Source: a virus
Length of the DNA: 64,000 nucleotides
IMG/VR virus record: IMGVR_UViG_3300024518_000034
Span: 1 to 64,000 of that record
Strand: one strand, 5' to 3'
Part shown: piece by piece, positions 21,716 through 28,950 of the stretch
How the letters are laid out: each line of letters starts with the position of its first letter
How positions within the stretch are numbered: the first letter of the stretch is position 1
The notes under the pieces: generated by a model
Seen by the model: the letters and a program-made list of their open reading frames with translations, nothing else
Databases searched by the model: none
What the model was told of the DNA's origin: nothing
Made by a program: the position numbers and the translations under genes

Positions 21716-22597
21716 ATGTCAAGAATAAATAAAAAAACCATAATCAGCGAAGCTATTAAATTATCAGATGATGGAAAATCTAATTTAGACAATGTTGGCT
21801 CGCTTACTGTTTCTAATAAGCCTTCATCTAGTATTAGACGAACTTTTAGAAAATTAATCCAAGGAAGTAGTAGGGGGCGATTACATTTGAGGACTGTATC
21901 TGGAATTGCTATTGCATCAGTGCTTGATATTTCTTCTTCTTCAACTACGCTTGAAATTATTGACAATATGGAAAGTGCTATTACAAATTCATTAACTGCA
22001 ATTACAGAAATAGAGCCATCTAAATTTGTACCATCTAATTCGCTAATTAAAATTTTGAATTCTGTTACTGTGACAGATAAAGATGGTTTTTTTGCGATAG
22101 ACGACATAGGTAAGTCACCGTCTATGAAAAGGGTTAAGCCTGCTAGAAGTTTAATTGAAACAGTCAGAAGATTGATCAAAACTGAAAGCGATGGAGTTAA
22201 TAAAATAAATACCCTATCGGGGCAAGTAATAAGCGCTTGGGCAGATTTATCTGACCCCATTGTGGGAAGTGATTTAATTTCTTCTACTTCTAGTGTTTTA
22301 GAAGTAGACACTAGTAGTTTGTCACCCGCAGCATTAAACTCTGGAATCAAATCTTCTAAATTGTTAGAAATTATTAAAGATTTTATATATACTTTTTCTG
22401 CATCGTTTCAAATAGACGATGTAGGAGTTGTAAGAGATGTCGAAGAAAAAAAACCAAATCAAAAGAAATTTTTTGATTTATATAATGACGTTGTGGACAA
22501 AGATTTATTAATTATTAATACAGCAGGTGCGAGCGTTATTTCGTCTGTAATTTTAGACGCAATGGAAATAGGCGATGCGCTAGATGATCTTTTTTAG
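21716..22597 (+). CDS. Two-repeat protein, paralogue of 23173
   Basis: Encodes 293 residues built from two similar units of about 115 residues. Each has a basic helix (RKLIQG, RRLIKT), then L-x-x-x-T-x-SG, a Ser/Thr-rich stretch, and an IDDIGKSP or IDDVGV turn. The same order occurs in the 23173 protein. No known domain recognised; the Ser/Thr richness suits a virion or surface protein. No ribosome site is evident close to the ATG. Confidence 0.65.
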   Translation: MSRINKKTIISEAIKLSDDGKSNLDNVGSLTVSNKPSSSIRRTFRKLIQGSSRGRLHLRTVSGIAIASVLDISSSSTTLEIIDNMESAITNSLTAITEIEPSKFVPSNSLIKILNSVTVTDKDGFFAIDDIGKSPSMKRVKPARSLIETVRRLIKTESDGVNKINTLSGQVISAWADLSDPIVGSDLISSTSSVLEVDTSSLSPAALNSGIKSSKLLEIIKDFIYTFSASFQIDDVGVVRDVEEKKPNQKKFFDLYNDVVDKDLLIINTAGASVISSVILDAMEIGDALDDLF

Positions 22598-22600
22598 CAA

Positions 22601-23028
22601 ATGAATAAAATCGGACTAGTTCTTGGGGGAGGCGGTGGAAGAAATGGTGCTTTTGCAGTGGGCGCTATCTATAGGCTTACTTCACAGTATAACATCTCGT
22701 TCGATTACATCTCTGGCACGTCAAAACTGGCGCTCTAATGGCTACTTTTGTTCTATTAGACGAGATAGAAGATCTTAACGATGTGTATCGTGGAGGCATA
22801 TCAAGCGATGACATATTGAACTCCAGAGGACTCATTAGTGGTTTCTTCAATGGCTCTCTTGCCAGTACCGACCCTCTTAAAAATCTTATTAATAGATATA
22901 TGGACAAGGATGCTGTCAAAAGAGCATGGGAAAGTGATAAAAAGGCTGTTGTTACTTGTGTAAATATTAGAACTGGTAGTACAGTTAGACGTTGGTCGAA
23001 TCCAGACGATTTGGACGATTGCAACTAA
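22601..23028 (+). pseudogene. Patatin-like phospholipase, N-terminal part, frameshifted
   Basis: Begins MNKIGLVLGGGGGRNGAF, the oxyanion-hole loop of patatin-like lipases, and reaches ISGTS. Two extra A bases compared with the copy at 25652 destroy the GTSTG nucleophile motif and cause a stop at 22736-22738. Reading resumes in another frame as MATFVLLDEIEDL to 23028. The catalytic Asp-Gly-Gly region is missing: at 23018-23030 the sequence switches to a copy of the lipoprotein gene. So this is the first half of a broken gene whose second half is at 25799-26199. Confidence 0.8.
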
Positions 23029-23172
23029 AGTTAAAAAAAATTGGTAGATGGGTCGCTAAAATCGCTAAGGTATATAAGGATAGCTAAACGAAGAAGAGAA
23101 CTACCTTTGAGTGAATATCAGGTAATAGAACAATTTATTCTAGCTGGGAAAGAAACAATAGAGGATCAATAA
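23021..23172 (+). pseudogene. Duplicated 3' fragment of the lipoprotein gene
   Basis: Nearly identical to 20130-20283: the same residues from VDGSLKSLRYIRIAK to the end, with scattered silent changes and a two-base deletion at its start. There is no signal peptide or good start codon (a TTG at 23041 is in frame). It shares CAACTAAAGTTAAA with the parent at the junction, suggesting recombination at short homology. It is immediately followed by the gene at 23173, just as the parent is followed by 20287. Confidence 0.82.
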
Positions 23173-24057
23173 ATGTCAAACAAAGCTTTAAATATTAGAA
23201 GTCAAATAAATAACTTTCTAACAGTTAATGCAGAAAGCAAGCACCAAATTAATAATACAGAGTTGAAAGCTCCTTCGGTGAAAGTAAAAAACAGTCAAAG
23301 AAATTTGGTAAGAGGGATCGCACAGGGTGCTAGTAAAGATACTTTGCACATTAGAACTATATCAGGTGCTATGGTTGCTGCAATCGCAGATTTAGATGCA
23401 AGCACAGTTACTAGTGATATCTTTTCTGCTGCAATTGCTGCCGTAAAGGATAGTGAAGGAACTACGCTGTTAGCTGGCTCTAGTTTTGCACCATCTACGT
23501 CTTTGAGAAAATCACTTTCATCAGTAATGGTGGTTTTACCAGACGGAACTCTTGCAGTTGATGATGTGGGAAAGTCTCCAGGGTTTTCTAGACCCATAGG
23601 GATAACTTCAATTAAGCAAGGGTTACGCCAATTGGTAAGATCTACAGATGCTGGACTATTGCATTTTAGCAGTGTTTCTGGGGCCGTTTTAAGACTTGTA
23701 GACGGTCTTTTGCCGGGAACTACTTTGGGAGATTTAGTTTTGACTATTCAATCATTTTTAGGAGAATCTACTTCTGTTGTTTTCACAACTGTGCCAAGTT
23801 CTGTTCCATCTGCAAATATTCTAGATGTAATAAATAGTGTAATAAAAGAAGATGTAGATGGATCTTTTATAATTGACGACGTAGGAGTTTTTGACGTTGC
23901 TACAAAAAACAAATCTAAAAAAATCTATGACATTGTAGACAGTGTAGTAGAAAGCAGTGGAGAATTGTTTTTTCTAAAGACAGTAGGAGGAGATGTAATG
24001 GACGATTTAAGTTTGGTATCTGGCCCCACGGCGCTAGATTTTATAGGATTGATATAA
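23173..24057 (+). CDS. Two-repeat protein, paralogue of 21716
   Basis: Encodes 294 residues, nearly the same length as its relative at 21716 (293), with the same two-unit plan: RNLVRGIAQGASKDTLHIRT, then SG, then VDDVGKSPGF, repeated, and a final IIDDVGVFD. The sequence has diverged well beyond the flanking duplicated fragments. Its position after the lipoprotein fragment shows it belonged to a tandem unit. Function unknown, possibly a virion component. Confidence 0.65.
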   Translation: MSNKALNIRSQINNFLTVNAESKHQINNTELKAPSVKVKNSQRNLVRGIAQGASKDTLHIRTISGAMVAAIADLDASTVTSDIFSAAIAAVKDSEGTTLLAGSSFAPSTSLRKSLSSVMVVLPDGTLAVDDVGKSPGFSRPIGITSIKQGLRQLVRSTDAGLLHFSSVSGAVLRLVDGLLPGTTLGDLVLTIQSFLGESTSVVFTTVPSSVPSANILDVINSVIKEDVDGSFIIDDVGVFDVATKNKSKKIYDIVDSVVESSGELFFLKTVGGDVMDDLSLVSGPTALDFIGLI

Positions 24058-24059
24058 TT

Positions 24060-24650
24060 ATGGCTATTTTAACGCTTGACCAGTTGGAGGTGACATCTGC
24101 TAGTGAATTAGATTTAACATCTCCTGGTTCAGATGCCCAATACTCTGCTTCGCAAGTAGAGCAAATGACAAATTGGATAAATAAACGAATGCTGACCATA
24201 TCTCAAAACTCTCTTTGTAGGAGAGGAGACTCTGATTTGCCAAGCATTCCAGGTTCAGTTTATCTAGGATCTCTTGGAGTAAATTTTGGAAAGCTTGTCA
24301 ACTTGTTTGACTTTCTAGATTCAATTGTAGATGCCGACTATAAAAGAGCAATAGCATTTTTGTTAACTTGTTCTATGTTTCCTGCATTTTGCAAAACAAC
24401 TCTTCAACCTTTAGATTCTGTATTGTCAAATCCGAAAACCGATTTACTTTATGATTCTTTTTGTGCCAACATGGATGATAATGCTAGAGTGACGATCATT
24501 TATGAATTAATGGAAATTATTATGGACATAGAGCCCACTCAGGGAGCTACGGCAGATAAGGTTGTTATTGCGGGAACAAATGACGCATTAACTTTTTTAA
24601 ATTTAACTGATGGAACTAATGAGACAGTTTCCATAACTAATAGGACATAA
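24060..24650 (+). CDS. Unknown helical protein (196 aa)
   Basis: Encodes 196 residues, two bases after the preceding stop. It has several helices, three or four Cys residues in the middle, and a beta-like C-terminal tail. No recognised domain. It belongs to the second unit of the duplicated block, without a counterpart in the first. Confidence 0.6.
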   Translation: MAILTLDQLEVTSASELDLTSPGSDAQYSASQVEQMTNWINKRMLTISQNSLCRRGDSDLPSIPGSVYLGSLGVNFGKLVNLFDFLDSIVDADYKRAIAFLLTCSMFPAFCKTTLQPLDSVLSNPKTDLLYDSFCANMDDNARVTIIYELMEIIMDIEPTQGATADKVVIAGTNDALTFLNLTDGTNETVSITNRT

Positions 24651-24655
24651 ATATA

Positions 24656-25651
24656 ATGGGTGATGTAAAAATAGAAATACTTGGTATTCCAGGCGCTATA
24701 GTGAGTCAAAATGCAAAGGCTGCAAAAGCAGCAGCGGTACATATAGATTGGGCAGCAGCTATCGCCGCTATGGTAGAAAGATCTGGGCGCGAAAGCGGAA
24801 GTGTTGATCCTTTAGATGGTTTGGAACAAGGTCTTAAAGGCGGAACGTTTGGGCCAGAATTTGGAGGAGACAATAAACGAGGATTTATTAAGAATGCTCC
24901 TAGAGGAAAAGTTAATGTGCCTCAAGTTAAAATTAATGCCTGCCCATGTCTGAAGGATTTGAATTGTTGCAAATATAATGTAAGAGTTAAAAACTCAATT
25001 GCCTTTTTTGCAACTTTCAGTGCTGCTACTGGCATAGACACAGTTACTCCAGCTTACAGCGTATCAGTTGTTTTTGATTGCAGAGTAAAAAAAAGGTGCT
25101 GCGATTTGTCAATAAAACAAAAAGACAGATCTGTTATTGCGGCTCTAACATATGAAGATGCGGCTGGAGACAAAGTTGGAACAGTTAAAACAAGTACGGG
25201 AAAAGCTGTACAGGAAACGCACAAAGACACAGCAGGCACAGGAACTGACCTTCAGGGGAATCCTACTTCTAACTTAACTTATGGAACTAGCAATCAAGCT
25301 GGAGGAAAATTAGGAGTTAAAGTTGGAGTAAGTCCAACTACAAGAGGTAGTACAAAGAATGAAATAACTATAAAAAGCCCTTCATTCGAACTTCCAATTT
25401 TTGAGCTTGGATCTAACATTACTGATGTAATTCCAAAACCAACAAGGATTACAGGGATAATTACAGATATTCAAACAGTAACTCTATGGTTAGAATGTTG
25501 CAGAAAAAGTAATGGTAGTTTTACGAAGTGTCCTCTTGGAACTTACAATATAATGTCAACTATGGATGTAGATATTGACTTGTCTACTGGCATAGGTGTA
25601 GTAGATGTAAGGGTGCCAGAAGTGTCTGTTGCTCTTACAGAGTTAAGATAA
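24656..25651 (+). CDS. Cys-rich beta protein, probable structural (331 aa)
   Basis: Residues 1-75 are Ala/Gly-rich. Then come Cys clusters (CPCLKDLNCC, CRVKKRCC, LECCRK) set in beta-rich segments with a Thr/Gly-rich linker around 180-215. The Cys clusters recall, but do not clearly align with, those of the 20472 protein. Probably a surface or appendage protein stabilised by metal or disulfides. Its stop is followed at once by the second patatin copy. Confidence 0.6.
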   Translation: MGDVKIEILGIPGAIVSQNAKAAKAAAVHIDWAAAIAAMVERSGRESGSVDPLDGLEQGLKGGTFGPEFGGDNKRGFIKNAPRGKVNVPQVKINACPCLKDLNCCKYNVRVKNSIAFFATFSAATGIDTVTPAYSVSVVFDCRVKKRCCDLSIKQKDRSVIAALTYEDAAGDKVGTVKTSTGKAVQETHKDTAGTGTDLQGNPTSNLTYGTSNQAGGKLGVKVGVSPTTRGSTKNEITIKSPSFELPIFELGSNITDVIPKPTRITGIITDIQTVTLWLECCRKSNGSFTKCPLGTYNIMSTMDVDIDLSTGIGVVDVRVPEVSVALTELR

Positions 25652-26199
25652 ATGAATAAAATCGGACTAGTTCTTGGGGGAGGCGGTTTTAGTGATACTT
25701 TTTCAGTGGGTGCAATCTATAGGCTCACTTCGCAGTATAACCTCTCATTCGATTACATCTCTGGTACATCAACTGGTGCCCTAATGGCTACGTTCTAGCC
25801 TCTGCATCTATCCCAGTACTCATGGACCCTGTAGAAATTGACGACGATCTGTATGTTGATGGTGGGCTGGTAGAGAACATCCCAGTTAACCCCCTACTAG
25901 ATAAGGACTTAGATACCATCATCGTTATTACCAATAACCCTTTGGAAACGGCTCATTTGGAAGAAAATCCCTCTGGCGTGAAGGATATTCTTCTAAGAAC
26001 GATAGACGTAATGCTTAGCGAAATTACGCGAAATGACGTTCCAGACAAGTGCGCAATGGCTGGTAAAAAATTAATTACAATATCTCCAGACGAATATCTT
26101 GGAGATTCGCTAGATTTTGATTCCGAGAAAATGGAAAAGATTTGGCTTGCAGGATTCGACAAGTGTGGTATAGTAATGGGTAATGAAGAAGACAACTGA
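25652..26199 (+). pseudogene. Patatin-like phospholipase, internally deleted copy
   Basis: The first 48 codons repeat the start of the copy at 22601, here with an intact GTSTG nucleophile motif. After ATF a stop occurs (25796-25798), and the sequence continues in another frame with ASASIPVLMDPVEIDDD, then YVDGGLVENIPV, the family's Asp-Gly-Gly catalytic block, through to 26199. So about 90 central codons were lost. The 3' part has an ATG at 25822 and could still make a 125-residue fragment. Neither copy can encode a full enzyme. Confidence 0.82.
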
Positions 26200-26227
26200 A
26201 GAAAGATTTATACAGAAAGGAAACACA

Positions 26228-26452
26228 ATGACTGATAATGACGAAGCTGAGTTTATTCTTAATTGGATTCTCAGCAATAAGGGAAAGGTCGAGAAGCGTA
26301 TCAATGGTGCCCTGAAAGATGCCATCCACGCGCACAGCGACATAACCAAGAAGAATCTTTGCTCAGCTAGCAAAAGAGTGTGGGGCGCTTTTAAGAGTTT
26401 AATCAAAGAACTACAAGCAGAATGCCGAAAACAACAACAAGTCAATAGTTAA
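26228..26452 (+). CDS. Small helical protein, unknown (74 aa)
   Basis: ATG 26228 follows AGAAAGGAAACACA; an earlier in-frame ATG at 26183 overlaps the patatin remnant and is less likely. The product is charged and helical, ending in a Gln-rich tail. It is the first gene of the accessory block. Function unknown. Confidence 0.6.
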   Translation: MTDNDEAEFILNWILSNKGKVEKRINGALKDAIHAHSDITKKNLCSASKRVWGAFKSLIKELQAECRKQQQVNS

Positions 26453-26463
26453 GGAGTTTAACC

Positions 26464-26790
26464 ATGTCATACGACCAGAAGTGCTATTGGTGTATTGGAC
26501 ATTCGGGAAGCAACCAGGAAGACGACGTATATTTGTGGGTCTTCACTGAAGGACAATTGATAGTTAAAAAATCAAGAAATCTAGACTATGACAACCACGG
26601 AACAATGTTTGAAGGACATGATTGGGACTTTAGAGGCAGATATGATTCTTTTAAAAAGAAATCTAGCTTATCAGCATGCAATCGCATGAAACATCTCGCT
26701 CGTAGAGAACGCGCTAAAGAGTTTGTAACAAAAAAGCTTTACAGACGATTCCCAGAACTAATTGAAGTAGTAGATTTCTGCTACTGGTAA
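26464..26790 (+). CDS. Small protein, paralogue of 26805 (108 aa)
   Basis: Encodes 108 residues behind AAGGAGTTTAACC. Shared with its neighbour are a LW-hydrophobic-F segment, TMFEGHDWDFRGRYD against TIFNEDDGKWEVSGRYD, and KKLYRRFPE against KKLWKRFPE. The order suggests a small domain of strands followed by a basic helix. No known family. Confidence 0.7.
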   Translation: MSYDQKCYWCIGHSGSNQEDDVYLWVFTEGQLIVKKSRNLDYDNHGTMFEGHDWDFRGRYDSFKKKSSLSACNRMKHLARRERAKEFVTKKLYRRFPELIEVVDFCYW

Positions 26791-26804
26791 AAATATTACA
26801 CTTT

Positions 26805-27116
26805 ATGAGTAAGGATAAATATAGTATGTATACCGACATTGGGCACGATCTAGGCGAAATATCTACTTTGTGGATATTTAGAGATGGAAAAATAGAAGCA
26901 TCTTCCATTATCAACAGCGATTGGGTAGCTCACGACACGATTTTCAATGAGGATGATGGTAAGTGGGAAGTTTCAGGGAGATATGATCCTAAAAAATTGA
27001 TTATTTCTATGGCTGGCGCATTTGCTTTTGGCTGGTCAACAAGAAGAGCAGACTATGTAAAGAAAAAACTCTGGAAGAGGTTTCCAGAGGCACTTAAAAT
27101 TGAAGAATTCAAATAG
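26805..27116 (+). CDS. Small protein, paralogue of 26464 (103 aa)
   Basis: Begins 14 bases after its paralogue, from ATG 26805 with no strong ribosome site. The conserved GRYD and KKLWKRFPE blocks are kept but the N-terminal Cys residues of the neighbour are lost. A tandem duplication with divergence. Function unknown. Confidence 0.68.
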   Translation: MSKDKYSMYTDIGHDLGEISTLWIFRDGKIEASSIINSDWVAHDTIFNEDDGKWEVSGRYDPKKLIISMAGAFAFGWSTRRADYVKKKLWKRFPEALKIEEFK

Positions 27117-27124
27117 GGGGAAGT

Positions 27125-27352
27125 ATGGAAGACGTAACAATTTATGAAGCAGCACAAGACGCATCTAAAAATCCTAAAAAAGTAGAGGCGGCAATTAAGC
27201 AATATAATAGGTACTACGAAGAATTAGAAAATATGGAAGAAGACGAACGCGAAGGGGTAAAGGCAAAGAAACTTGAAGAGATCATGGATATTTGCTGGTT
27301 CGTAGTCACATATGCCGAAAAGGGTAGTCAGCTTCGCGGCGATAGAAAATAA
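27125..27352 (+). CDS. Small acidic helical protein (75 aa)
   Basis: ATG 27125 lies behind AGGGGGAAGT. Glu/Lys-rich helices, probably a short coiled coil. It is the last gene before the tRNA pair. No family recognised. Confidence 0.62.
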   Translation: MEDVTIYEAAQDASKNPKKVEAAIKQYNRYYEELENMEEDEREGVKAKKLEEIMDICWFVVTYAEKGSQLRGDRK

Positions 27353-27359
27353 TAAAATA

Positions 27360-27444
27360 GGAAGCACAATCCGATTGGCGATGGAAACGTCCTGCTAAGG
27401 CGTCGAGAGTAACATCCTTGGGGGTTCGACTCCCCCTGCTTCCG
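27360..27444 (+). tRNA. tRNA-Ser (GCU)
   Basis: Acceptor GGAAGCA pairs with TGCTTCC (27437-27443). The anticodon loop CTGCTAA gives GCT, decoding AGC/AGU. A long variable arm, as in serine tRNAs, and a T loop TTCGACT enclosed by GGGGG/CCCCC complete it. The CCA end is not encoded. In an AT-rich phage with many AGT and AGC codons this tRNA would help late translation. Confidence 0.9.
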
Positions 27445-27449
27445 TTATC

Positions 27450-27524
27450 TTATCTGTAGCTCAATGGTAGAGCGTCGGCCTGTTAAGTCGATGGTCACCG
27501 GTTCGATTCCGGTCGGGTAAGCCA
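27450..27524 (+). tRNA. tRNA-Asn (GUU)
   Basis: Acceptor TTATCTG pairs with CGGGTAA, partly by G-T. The D arm AGCTCAATGGTAGAGC is canonical, and the anticodon loop CTGTTAA gives GTT. The T arm ACCGG-TTCGATT-CCGGT is perfect, and CCA is encoded (27522-27524). It lies five bases after the serine tRNA, so the two form one small array. Confidence 0.93.
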
Positions 27525-27554
27525 CACACAAATCACAAAAGAAAGGGTAATAAA

Positions 27555-27737
27555 ATGAAAAAACGATTTTGTTCAAGTGTAACCTGCGGAAACAGGCGAA
27601 TTCATTACGAAGGTGATACTCTCAGAGGAACACCAAGAGTTATAGAGGTGCCTGATGACTTCAAAAAAGATAGAGTAGTATATTGTTCAATAGAATGCTT
27701 TAATTATGATAAGGTAGAAAGCAAGCAAGATGAATAG
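27555..27737 (+). CDS. Small Cys-containing protein (60 aa)
   Basis: ATG 27555 follows AAAGGGTAATAAA. C-S-S-V-T-C near the N-terminus and C-S-I-E-C near the C-terminus suggest a four-Cys zinc site. Basic at the start, acidic at the end. It overlaps the next gene by eight bases. Function unknown. Confidence 0.65.
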   Translation: MKKRFCSSVTCGNRRIHYEGDTLRGTPRVIEVPDDFKKDRVVYCSIECFNYDKVESKQDE

Positions 27738-27999
27738 TTATGAAAGAGTAGAAATCATTAGAGACGGCAGAGCGTGGATGTGGAACGATTCTCAGCGCCC
27801 TATGTTGTTAGGAATTAAAAATAAAGAAGGCGATAGAATAAAAGTTTGGTGTCCTTATTGTGTTAAATGGAATTATCATGGGTGGAACCCAGGAGTTACT
27901 AAAGATTTAATGTGGTATCGCACTGCTCATTGTGATAGTTCTTGTCCTTTTTCTAAAAGCGGATATTTTATTGCTTTCGAGGAGAGTTATGATTTCTAA
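27730..27999 (+). CDS. Small protein with C-P-Y-C zinc-type site (89 aa)
   Basis: Encodes 89 residues rich in Trp and Tyr. VWCPYCVKWNYHGW and a later C-D-S-S-C give a CxxC plus CxxxC pair. Aromatic-rich zinc proteins of this sort are frequent in phages, with unknown roles. It overlaps the genes on both sides. Confidence 0.65.
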   Translation: MNSYERVEIIRDGRAWMWNDSQRPMLLGIKNKEGDRIKVWCPYCVKWNYHGWNPGVTKDLMWYRTAHCDSSCPFSKSGYFIAFEESYDF

Positions 28000-28177
28000 A
28001 AAAGAACTTGTTGCAATCTTGGAGCAGAAGTGCTATTGTCCTACTGACATCAAAGATTGGTTGAGCCGTTCAAACCCTTTTTTTAAGGACAGAACACCGC
28101 TTCAAATGATAAAAGACAAAGACACTGGTGACATTGAGCAGTTCATTAAAAAATTAAAGGACGGGCCGTACAAATAA
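27989..28177 (+). CDS. Small protein resembling an antitoxin C-terminal domain
   Basis: Encodes 62 residues from ATG 27989 (GAGGAGAGTT upstream), overlapping the previous gene by 11 bases. The stretch DWLSRSNPFFKDRTPLQMI has the W-L...N-P...R/K-T-P-L pattern of the Xre/MbcA/ParS (DUF2384) toxin-binding domain. No RES toxin is next to it. It might be an orphan antitoxin that blocks host toxin-antitoxin defence, or a chance likeness. Confidence 0.5.
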   Translation: MISKKELVAILEQKCYCPTDIKDWLSRSNPFFKDRTPLQMIKDKDTGDIEQFIKKLKDGPYK

Positions 28178-28187
28178 GGAAGTGGGA

Positions 28188-28340
28188 ATGGGAAGAACAG
28201 CAAATACTAAATGCGATGTATGTGAAACACCAATATGGGTGATATATCAACCAGGATATCTTTACATTCATAGTTGGTTAATAGGTGTCATCTGGCAGTT
28301 TATCACAGAGTATAAAAACGATAAACATTTAGTAGGTTAA
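28188..28340 (+). CDS. Small protein, unknown (50 aa)
   Basis: ATG 28188 lies behind AAGGAAGTGGGA. Fifty residues with one C-x-x-C and an aromatic, moderately hydrophobic C-terminal half. The gene ends six bases before the arginine tRNA. Function unknown. Confidence 0.55.
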   Translation: MGRTANTKCDVCETPIWVIYQPGYLYIHSWLIGVIWQFITEYKNDKHLVG

Positions 28341-28345
28341 AATTT

Positions 28346-28415
28346 ACACCACTCTGTGGATTCAGGGTTTACCCCTACGAAGGGTATAAGCTAGGTTCGA
28401 TTCCTAGGTGGTGTA
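28346..28415 (+). tRNA. tRNA-Arg (ACG), short D arm
   Basis: Acceptor ACACCAC pairs with GTGGTGT (28408-28414). Anticodon stem TACCC/GGGTA encloses CTACGAA, giving ACG. The T arm CTAGG-TTCGATT-CCTAG is perfect. The D arm is reduced (CTG/CAG around TGGATT), making the RNA 70 bases long. CCA is not encoded. Decodes CGN codons if A34 becomes inosine. Confidence 0.78.
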
Positions 28416-28425
28416 TTAGGCAACG

Positions 28426-28505
28426 TGAATCGTAAGCGAAGCGCACGACGCTGGGACAGTAAGACTGATGCGGTCTGGTAACTGGTTCGAATCCAGGCGA
28501 TTCAT
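28426..28505 (+). tRNA. tRNA-like element, isotype undetermined
   Basis: Acceptor TGAATCG (28426-28432) pairs perfectly with CGATTCA (28498-28504), and CTGG-TTCGAAT-CCAG forms a T arm at the right distance. The interior does not fold as a normal D plus anticodon arm: AGCG/CGCT (28435-28452) makes one helix without the GG of a D loop. The next candidate loops (GTAAGAC, or TGATGCG in AGAC/GTCT) each break a rule. It may be degenerate or a structural mimic. It lies ten bases after the arginine tRNA. Confidence 0.5.
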
Positions 28506-28520
28506 TAGATAGACGTGGCA

Positions 28521-28632
28521 GTACGGCGATATGACGTACCATTCCCCACCTCTCAATGAGAGTGAAGCCGTCAGGGGTTAAAGCACGAGGGAAGACGGAA
28601 ATCCTATCGTGTAGTCGGGGCAGGGCCGGCCC
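28521..28632 (+). ncRNA. Possible pseudoknotted non-coding RNA
   Basis: GTACG/CGTAC (28521-28539) and CTCTC/GAGAG (28550-28562) form hairpins. CCCC (28544-28547) can pair with GGGG (28574-28577). CCGTC (28568-28572) pairs with GACGG (28594-28598), while CACGA (28584-28588) pairs with TCGTG (28607-28611), an interleaved H-type pseudoknot. GGGCCGGCCC closes the region. It has no reading frame and sits directly after the tRNA cluster. No family recognised. Confidence 0.45.
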
Positions 28633-28734
28633 ATGTTATCACTTGGACAGTTGTAGTAATAGCACTGTTCATTTTATCCTTCCTATGGAGAAGGTATGCA
28701 AAAGACGGCTTGTATGAACTACAGCAATCGTTGT

Positions 28735-28779
28735 AATCGTTAAAAGCGTTGTAATCGTAGAAGAATCGTTAAAAGCGTT
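28735..28779 (+). repeat. Two direct repeats with extra ATCG half-sites
   Basis: AATCGTTAAAAGCGTT occurs at 28735-28750 and again at 28764-28779, start to start 29 bases. Further ATCGT elements flank both copies. They lie about 90 bases upstream of a consensus promoter in a gene-free stretch, so they are likely binding sites for a regulator or replication protein. Confidence 0.6.
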
Positions 28780-28870
28780 AAGAATCGTACATATCGCACA
28801 ACTCTTCTCTATCCTTCCTATATTCTCTATCATCTGTATTACAGATAGTACAATAGTTGTATCTTCCTTC

Positions 28871-28899
28871 TTGACAAATCGTATAAGACATACTAGAAT
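28871..28899 (+). promoter_or_regulatory. Sigma70-type promoter
   Basis: TTGACA (28871-28876), 17 bases, TAGAAT (28894-28899). The -35 is perfect and the -10 has one mismatch to TATAAT. It feeds the long run of small genes from 28951 or 28990. Confidence 0.85.
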
Positions 28900-28921
28900 T
28901 GGAGTATTAGAGTATACAAAT

Positions 28922-28939
28922 CGATTAACTTCTTAATCG
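28922..28939. promoter_or_regulatory. Operator-like inverted repeat
   Basis: CGATTAA and TTAATCG are perfect 7-base arms around CTTC, centred about 25 bases downstream of the predicted start of the 28871 promoter. The arm contains the ATCG core of the upstream direct repeats, so the same protein may bind both. Confidence 0.45.
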
Positions 28940-28950
28940 TCTTAAGTTTT

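Noticed and set aside
28460-28480. Hammerhead-like CTGATG core
   Set aside because: The conserved CUGAUGA is broken and the required GAAA and flanking stems are missing.
28735-28779. CRISPR array
   Set aside because: Only two repeats of 16 bases with a 13-base interval, A-rich and without spacers of normal length or cas genes.
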